From Ligustrum vulgare (taxonomy: Eukaryota > Streptophyta > Magnoliopsida > Lamiales > Oleaceae), in contig OY743176.1 of NCBI GenBank assembly GCA_963555705.1, forward strand, positions 45,585,026 through 45,649,025: a stretch of DNA of 64,000 nucleotides, given 5' to 3'. The translations under genes and the position numbers were made by a program. Position 1 is the stretch's first letter; each line of letters begins with the position of its first letter. Below the pieces are notes generated by a model that was given only the letters and a program-made list of their open reading frames with translations, did no database searches and was not told where the DNA came from. Below, in pieces: positions 57,795-64,000 of the stretch.

Positions 57795-58110
57795 TATAAT
57801 TTGAGGACTAAAATTGATGTTTTGAAAGTTGAGGGACTAAAATGAATACTTTTGAAAGTTGAGGGACTAAAATGTAAATCTTTTAAAACTTGGGCTTAAA
57901 AGTAAATCAGCAGGTACTGAAATAAAAGAGTTTAAAGTTAAAGGGCTGAAGTAAAACTCATTTAAAACTTGGGGCTGATTTTGATAAGTTTAAAAGCTGA
58001 AAGGACTGATTTGAAAACCTTTTAAAACATAGGGACTGATTTGAAAACCTTTGAAACTAAAAGGGCTGGAAAAACTCATTTTGGAAACTGAGGGACTAAA
58101 CGGCAATTTT
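57795..58110. repeat. GGGACTAAAATG-type tandem repeat in family B LTR
   Basis: About nine units of 30-36 bp with the core GTTGAGGGACTAAAATG. The second LTR has the same at 61350-61640. The motif resembles the repeat at 30290-30660. Confidence 0.85.
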
Positions 58111-59474
58111 CGAAATATATTAAAATATATCCTCAGATCTAACTCTCTCTCTCTCACGGCTCACTATCTCACGATCTGAAAAACTAAGGCAGAGAGGGAG
58201 TTGAGGCGGAAAACAGGGAAAACTCAGGGGTTGCTCTGTGTCGCCAATCCGCCGGTGATTCCACGGCAAACTAGCCGGCGCAGGTTGCGGTAAGTGGTGG
58301 CCAAAGCAAGGGTTCTGATTTTAGGGCTTAGTTACGGGATTTGGTGCGATTTGAGGTGAAATCGAAGCTAGGGTTCGCAGTGATACTCCGGTCGGAGAAA
58401 CGGCGTTCGAAGGTAAGTCTTGGGCTTGGTTTATTTCTTGGTTTTGGGTTTTGATTTTGGATTTGAGATTTGGTGGTTGTGATTCTTGGGCTAGTGGCTG
58501 AAGGCAGAGAAATGGCAGTGATGAAATTGTGGTGTAACTGATTGATGATCATGGATTGTACAGATCATTGAATTGTGCAGTTTGGTGATGATGATGATTG
58601 GTGGTGCTGCAGGGTTCGGCTGCAAATGGAATTTGAAACTGACCATGGAAATCTGAATGTAGTGGACTATATATATATAGAAAGTGTGATTGAAGGCAAC
58701 AAGCTGCTCAATTCGTGGCTGCATATGGTGATAAAGGAGAAAGAAAACCTTTGCTGGAAAGAATGGTTGAAGTTGAATGTGGATTGATTGATGATTTTTG
58801 GTGAATAATAAATGTAAAAATGGATGATGGTTGCGGCTGTCATTGATGCAAATTTGGGAATTGAAAATGATATAGTGTAGGCAAGCTTTCGGCCATAGGA
58901 TGATGATGTTGAAGAATATTAGGTGTAAAAGTAGAAAAAGAAATAGAAAAGAAATGGATTGGTGGAGACAAAGTTGAGTGGTATATTGAATGATGCTTTG
59001 CTTGTACAATTATGGTTGAATTGTTTTCGTATGATGAATAGTGATAAGAGGTTGAATTGTAATGATGGTGATTAGTGGATGGAATGATGATGAAAAAAAC
59101 GTGGGTGGAGACATATAGATTGGAAATGAGGTGTAATTTGGACTTAAAATAAATTTGAGAATAAATAAAATTTGAGATAAAAATTGAATTACGTATTTGG
59201 ACTTGAAATAATTTGAATAAGGAAAATTGAGATATTTTAATAAATTTGGAATTCAAAATGATTTTGAAAATAATACTTTGAATAAATAATTAAAATAACA
59301 TAATTTTAGAAATTCGGATTTTAATTTAAAATCGAACAAATTCGATATTTCTTGACTTGGCTAGACGAACACGTCGCGGCGTTAACTTTAAAAATAATGG
59401 GTGAAATAGTAGCAACACAATTTTCTAAATATTAAAATAATTATTTATTTGCGTAAAAATTCTGGGTCGCTACA

Positions 59475-59761
59475 GAATCAGAATTTTGTTCTTGTTGTTT
59501 TCAGATTCTATACACTCCATCTCAGGTTCACTCATGTACTTTCTAAAACTTTTTTTTCCATTCATGGAGTATTGCCTTCATGTATGTATGACTTCTTTTC
59601 TCTGTTCTATTGCTAAACTTCATTTATTCACATTTCTTTTTTCATTTTTTGGCGTCTTCACTATTTCTATGCCATTGTTTTTCATTTTATCTATAAAAAC
59701 TTCTTTGTCTGATGTAGGTACAAGTATGATAATAACACAATAATTGAGGCTTCATCTTTTG
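59475..59761. other. Spacer between family B LTRs
   Basis: T-rich sequence without a supported gene. The first bases are the GAATC duplication of the solo LTR. Confidence 0.55.
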
Positions 59762-59870
59762 ATATACGTAAGGATTTTAATCAATCGTGTAGGCTTATAT
59801 GTGAATTATTGTGTATTGAATAAAAGGCTATCGATTTTGGTTAAGCCCATTTAAAGTGATCTAATAAGGA
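59762..59870 (+). repeat. Fragment of the copia LTR seen at 25736-26195
   Basis: The stretch with GGATTTTAATCAATCG, GAGGCTT-like sequence and TTATATGTGAATTATTGTGT is the reverse complement of 26090-26190 with few differences. It is cut at 59870 by the family B LTR. Confidence 0.85.
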
Positions 59871-62800
59871 TGTAGCGCCCCGAGTTCCGTATACCCGATT
59901 CACTACGTCATTTTCTGTCTAAATTTTTCGAATAATATTTTTGCGGAAGAAATAATTGAAATTCATTTTTGGCAACATTAAATAAACTGTAATGGCCGCT
60001 AAAGTTGAAAACATTTATGAAACCATTTGAAATAGTAAATCGAACCATTAATATTGTAAAGAAATTGCCAATATCATAATTTCTCAAATAAATGAACTTC
60101 TCTAAATTATTCGATTGTTTGGAAAATACGGAAATCATTAACGTCAAACTTTCAACCGTTCAACGATTATTGCCACCATCATTCATCGCTCGCCACCGTC
60201 TCCAAAATCTGCAAAACTGTTAAAAAGTAGGGTGAGTATTTCATGGGGGAAATACTCAGTAGACTCATCGCAAATTAATTTAATTTATAAGATGATTAAA
60301 CACATAAATCCCGGCTCTTTATAAAACGGGCATTGATAGAACTTCTTTATAAAACTGCTCTTGATAAAACTCATATTGTGCATTACAGCACGGGACATAT
60401 TTTGCAAATCATATGCTCTTTGAAAATAGCTCTTTGAAAACATCTCTTTGAAAATAGTTCTTTGAAAACAGCTCTTTGAAAACAGCTCTTTGAAACAGCT
60501 CTTTGAAAACATCTCTTTGAAAACCATATACTTATAAAAACATTTTAATTATGCCAAGCATAATTTCTTTTGAAAGCATAACATAAGATAGGATTTAAAT
60601 CCTCATAAACATAAATAGACACAAGAACTTTACCGAACTTAGGTGGCAAGAATTCTTATGCAGTAAAATCATAATAACAGTAAGTTTTCATCATAACATA
60701 GGATAATATCGAAATCCTCATAAACATAAGAATTTTACCGAACTTAGGTGGTAAGAATTCTTATGTAGTAAGTCATAATAACAGTAAGATCATAATAACA
60801 GTAAGTATACCAAAACATAATTCATGAAATTCATAGGGATCATTTCCATCATAACATAAGATAGGATCGAAATCCTCATAAACATACGCGACAGGAATTT
60901 TACCGAACTTAGGTGGTAAATCCTCATAAACATATGGAAAGGCAGGAATTTTACCGAACTTAGGTGGTAAATCCTCATAAACTTATGGAGACACAGAATT
61001 CTACCGAACTTAGGTGGTAAGAATTCTTATGCGTAGCAATGATCCAAAACATATAAAACATTATCGTAAAAACATAGGGTATACTTACTTTTCATAAAAA
61101 CATAAGGTATATTTACCTTTCATAAAAACATACTTGTTTTTCTTAAAAATTGACTTTCACAAGTCACATGACATTTATATGAAATCATAATTTAAATCAA
61201 TTAATAAGTGCGAGTCTACCTCAAATCCGACGAGTGCAAAGTTGAGCGGGAATGACTTCAATTTCTTTAAATTCTCCGTACGCTTCGTCTTAGCCAATAA
61301 GTCACTTTAGTCTATCGAATATATAGTTCAAAATGATAAATTATAATTTGAGGACTAAAATTGATGTTTTGAAAGTTGAGGGACTAAAATGAATACTTTT
61401 GAAAGTTCATGGACTAAAATAGATATTTTGAAAGTTGAGGGATTAAAATGAATACTTTTGATAGTTGAGTCGGAAACTCAAAACAATAGGGTTGAAATAA
61501 TATATTTTAAAAATGAAGGCTGAATAAAATCATTTAAAACTTAAGGGCTGAAATTGATAAGTTTAAAAGATGAAAGGACTGAAATAAAACCTTTTTAAAA
61601 CATAGGGACTGATTTGAAATAACTTTAAAACTTCAGGGACCAAAATGCAAATTTCCGAAATTAATTATATACTCAGATTTACTCTCTCTCTCTACCATTC
61701 TCACTTCTCTTTCTCTCGTTCTCACTCTCTCTTCACTCAGCACTCTCTCTGCGATTTCATCAGTGAAATCAGGCGAGGAACGAACGAGTGACACTGCCGG
61801 TGATTCGCCGGCGAAGTAGCCGGCGCAGGTTGCGGTAAGTGGTGGCCAAAGCAAGGTTTCTGATTTTAGGGCTTGGGTGCTGATTCGAGGTGAAACCGGG
61901 GCTGCAGGTCGGGACTTCCGGTGGAGAATCCGACCATAAATGGTCGACGGTAGAGGTAGGTAACTGGGTTAGAGTTCTTGGTAATATTTTGGGTTTTGGG
62001 GAGTTTGATTTGGGTGAAGGTGAAATGGGCAGTGGCGATTTGAAGCTCGGTGTTGGTGGTTGTTCGGTTCTGGCTGCGGAAGGGGACTGCAGTGGCTGTG
62101 GTGCTTTTACTGAGAATGGTTTGGTGGTTGAAATGGTGCCGGTTGTGGTAATACTGCAGTGGTGGTGGTGGCTGATCAGTAGCTTGGTTGAAGGGTTGTG
62201 CAGGTGGTTTGGGTAGTGATGAAACAGTGGTTGGTGATGAGGACTGATTAACGGAGGTGGTGTGATGAGGCAGATTGATGTTGGTGCAGATGAGAATTGC
62301 AGTAGCGCTGTTTGGTGAATTGAGGATGATGGTTATGGTGGTGGCTTGGCATGGCTGGTTTGGCTAACTGGTGATTGCAGCTTTCATCATGTATAATGGA
62401 GTGGTGTCATGTATAATGGAGTGGTGGTGAAATAGATGATAATGGAGAATATAATCATTATGTTCTTGCAACATAATGAATACATACGGGTGGTGGAGTT
62501 AGTGGGGAATAAAATCATTGAATGGAATAATTATAATTTGGTTTAATATGATATGGATTTGGTGTAAAGAGAAAAGAAAGGAGGAGAAAACATGGGGGAT
62601 GAAATCAACTAAAAATTTAACTATCTTTGATCAAGAAACGTTTTTAAAACAGATATATTTTTGACTGAAAAATACATTTTGAAAATAATACTTTGAATAA
62701 ATAGTTAAAATAATATAATTTTAGAAATTCGGATTTTAATTTAAAATCGAACGAATTCGATATTTCTTGACTTGGCTAGACGAATCCGTCGCGACGTTAA

Positions 62801-62887
62801 CTTCAAAATAATAAATGAAATAGTAGCGACACAATTTTCTAAATATTAAAATAATTATTTATTGTATAAAAATTCTGAGTCGCTATA
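59871..62887 (-). mobile_element. 3' LTR of a family B chromovirus
   Basis: It begins TGTAGCGCCCC and ends GTCGCTATA (one change from the solo LTR end GTCGCTACA), and is similar to 56361-59474 over most of its length. On the right it is joined to a polypurine tract and the conserved TAATTTCGAGGACGAAATT motif read on the minus strand. That makes it the 3' LTR of an element whose body once extended to the right. The left flank is AAGGA. A reading frame at 61890-62216 is Gly/Val-rich LTR sequence, not a gene. Confidence 0.88.
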
Positions 62888-62990
62888 ATCTTACCTCCTT
62901 AAAAATAATTTCGTCCTCGAAATTAAACTTACTTGATCTTATAATTTCTGAATACTTAATCAAAATCTCTTCTTCTTATTATCGAATATT
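62888..62990 (-). pseudogene. PPT and last part of family B chromovirus pol
   Basis: The minus strand reads EEEILIKYSEIIRSSKFNFE across 62920-62980, comparable to the chromodomain end EREEEI..KYP..F of family A. It is followed by the pre-PPT motif (62907-62925) and AAGGAGGTAAGA at 62890-62901. Upstream of this the frame has stops and is not recognisable. Confidence 0.6.
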
Positions 62991-63335
62991 CTCAAAATAA
63001 TCAAAGAATTACCTGAATATTTTCTCTACGTAATATACCCAAACATATCAACATAAAATCATCAACTTATCTTTCCAACATTTGTAACTCAAAATTCAGT
63101 AAATAAATATCTCCCAAAACTAAGATTCTACACTTAAATGTCACCACATTTCCTGCAAAGTATTTCTTTCACTTGTATATACGTATGAATTCTGATTCAA
63201 TACGGTACTCATTTTACTTTTCACGTATCATCACACTATACCAAGATTATCATTATTAAAACAAAATATCAGTACCCATAATCCAAGAAAATATTCCAAA
63301 TCTCCAATCAAATCTCCTTTATCGATAAAATTTAA
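62991..63335. other. AT-rich stretch between chromovirus end and ORF
   Basis: No domain is recognised. It may hold the decayed end of the chromovirus or sequence belonging to the downstream ORF locus. Confidence 0.5.
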
Positions 63336-63436
63336 CAGCGCATTACTTCTTGTCTCCTCTTTTCATTAAAATAATCCTGCGCTTTCTTGCTGGTCACAAC
63401 ATCACGCGGATTCACTCAGATCCTTTGCGCTTTTAA
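63336..63436 (+). other. Short open frame just upstream of the 63473 ORF
   Basis: A frame without stops runs from the TAA at about 63331 to TAA at 63434-63436, reading LFIKIILRFLAGHNITRIHS then DPLRF. It has no ATG and is in the same frame as the ORF starting 37 bases later. It could be the C-terminal tail of an upstream gene such as a coat protein, but that is speculation. Confidence 0.3.
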
Positions 63437-63472
63437 ATAGTTCATGCTGGGAAGAGGTTGAATCATCAAACA

Positions 63473-64000
63473 ATGGATATCATTCTTTCTAACATTCGCA
63501 AGTATTATTCCAGTCTTCCTATGAATGATCTGAGAAAGATCTATAAAATAAGGCTCGAAAGATTGAGGTTGCTAATGGCTCATGATATTCCAGAAGATGT
63601 TCGCTGGTTGATAGAAGCAAAGGTTCGACTATCTGGTGAATTACCATCAACATTTCCAAAACATATGCCTGGTTTAGGCAAAAGCACGTTCGCAAAGAAA
63701 CGAAGAGCAAAAAGACTGGGTGGTTGCTACAAATGTGCTCGTTGGAACTGTAATACACGTTGCAAATCAGTAGGATATTCTTCTACTAATCGGGATGATA
63801 AAATCGAATTCATAAAGGGTGGACTGAGTAAGGAGTCTTTGGATGATATTCGACTGACTCTTGAGACGCACCCAAGTGGTTATGTACAACGTGAACTTCT
63901 CTCCTTATACGCTCAGTTTAACGAGGACAAAAATCGTTATAGTCTCCAAAATATAATATTGAAAGATCCTGTTTGCCAGTCTGTTTTACAAAATGAGGCT
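63473..64000 (+). CDS. Partial ORF: basic, Cys-cluster protein, Betaflexiviridae NABP-like
   Basis: An uninterrupted frame of 176 codons runs from the ATG at 63473 to the window edge without a stop. It starts MDIILSNIRKYYSSLPMNDL. Residues 1-65 are predicted helical and charged. At about 68-95 lies a basic patch and Cys cluster: GLGKSTFAKKRRAKRLGG, then CYKCARWNCNTRC, followed by a Lys/Asp-rich stretch (DDKIEFIKGGLSKESLDDIR). A G-K/R-S-T basic patch directly followed by a CX2C cluster is characteristic of the cysteine-rich nucleic-acid-binding proteins of carlaviruses and vitiviruses, which bind RNA and suppress silencing. Those proteins are shorter (about 90-120 residues); this one extends further on both sides. 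I infer an endogenous virus-derived or host-domesticated sequence; an unrelated plant zinc-finger gene remains possible. Confidence 0.5.
   Translation, partial: MDIILSNIRKYYSSLPMNDLRKIYKIRLERLRLLMAHDIPEDVRWLIEAKVRLSGELPSTFPKHMPGLGKSTFAKKRRAKRLGGCYKCARWNCNTRCKSVGYSSTNRDDKIEFIKGGLSKESLDDIRLTLETHPSGYVQRELLSLYAQFNEDKNRYSLQNIILKDPVCQSVLQNEA

Larger units (their letters stand above)
56361..59474 (-). mobile_element. Solo LTR of chromovirus family B, TSD GAATC
   Basis: It begins TGTAGCGCCCC and ends GTCGCTACA, with TGTAGCG/CGCTACA inverted ends. Exact 5-bp duplications GAATC lie at 56356-56360 and 59475-59479. It is similar to 59871-62887, where a pre-PPT motif on the right shows minus orientation. 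It contains three tandem-repeat zones and a CT-rich zone with a GCCGGCGCAGGTTGCGGTAA motif at 58275-58294. Short open frames are not genes. Confidence 0.93.

Noticed and set aside
58328..59256. Minus-strand Ser/His-rich frames as a possible gene
   Set aside because: They lie in a family B solo LTR and are not conserved as frames in the second LTR (61633-62500).
61890..62216. 108-codon Gly/Val/Trp-rich ORF
   Set aside because: Located in the family B 3' LTR with no domain and no matching frame in the solo LTR.

Overview
This window looks like repeat-rich intergenic DNA from a flowering plant, probably a eudicot. It is AT-rich. It holds chromovirus, Tat, Athila-like, Sirevirus-type and other copia retroelements, an L1-type LINE, PIF/Harbinger and Mutator-like DNA elements, and broken plant gene pieces (F-box-associated domain, PPR, plant mobile domain, proline/serine-rich protein). 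I see no intact, clearly functional host gene.

Region 171-18648 appears to be one old PIF/Harbinger DNA transposon that was repeatedly invaded. Its ORF1-like gene (minus strand) is split by a solo LTR, and the C-terminus of its DDE transposase remains on the plus strand at 8189-8371. Three insertions of one chromovirus (Tekay/Del-like Ty3/gypsy) family sit inside it: two solo LTRs on the minus strand (333-3321, TSD AATTT; 4421-7143, TSD TACTA) and one element with both LTRs on the plus strand (8531-18475). That element is inactive: the gag core is missing, the RT catalytic Asp pair is lost and there are frameshifts. All these LTRs carry a short tandem array of the palindrome CCGCAAAGCGG or variants of it.

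Region 18650-25735 holds an F-box-associated fragment, a decayed PPR gene, three non-autonomous DNA elements with clear target duplications, a truncated copia 5' half and a few minus-strand exon-like pieces. Region 25736-37975 holds two decayed copia elements on the minus strand. The second is Sirevirus-like with a coiled-coil ORF after pol. A captured exon of a proline/serine-rich plant protein lies between them.

Region 37976-42090 is a 5'-truncated LINE on the minus strand. Region 43190-53605 is a Tat-lineage Ty3/gypsy element on the minus strand (5' LTR, gag, protease, RNase H, second RNase H, integrase). It has an extra antisense ORF carrying a plant mobile domain downstream of pol. Region 54134-55796 is an Athila-like solo LTR (TSD CCTAG). 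Region 56361-62887 holds a solo LTR (TSD GAATC) and a 3' LTR of a second chromovirus family.

The last 530 bases contain an uninterrupted reading frame (63473 to the window edge). It encodes a basic patch followed by a Cys cluster, resembling the cysteine-rich nucleic-acid-binding proteins of plant Betaflexiviridae. This is the most unusual item in the window and may be an endogenous RNA-virus-derived sequence.
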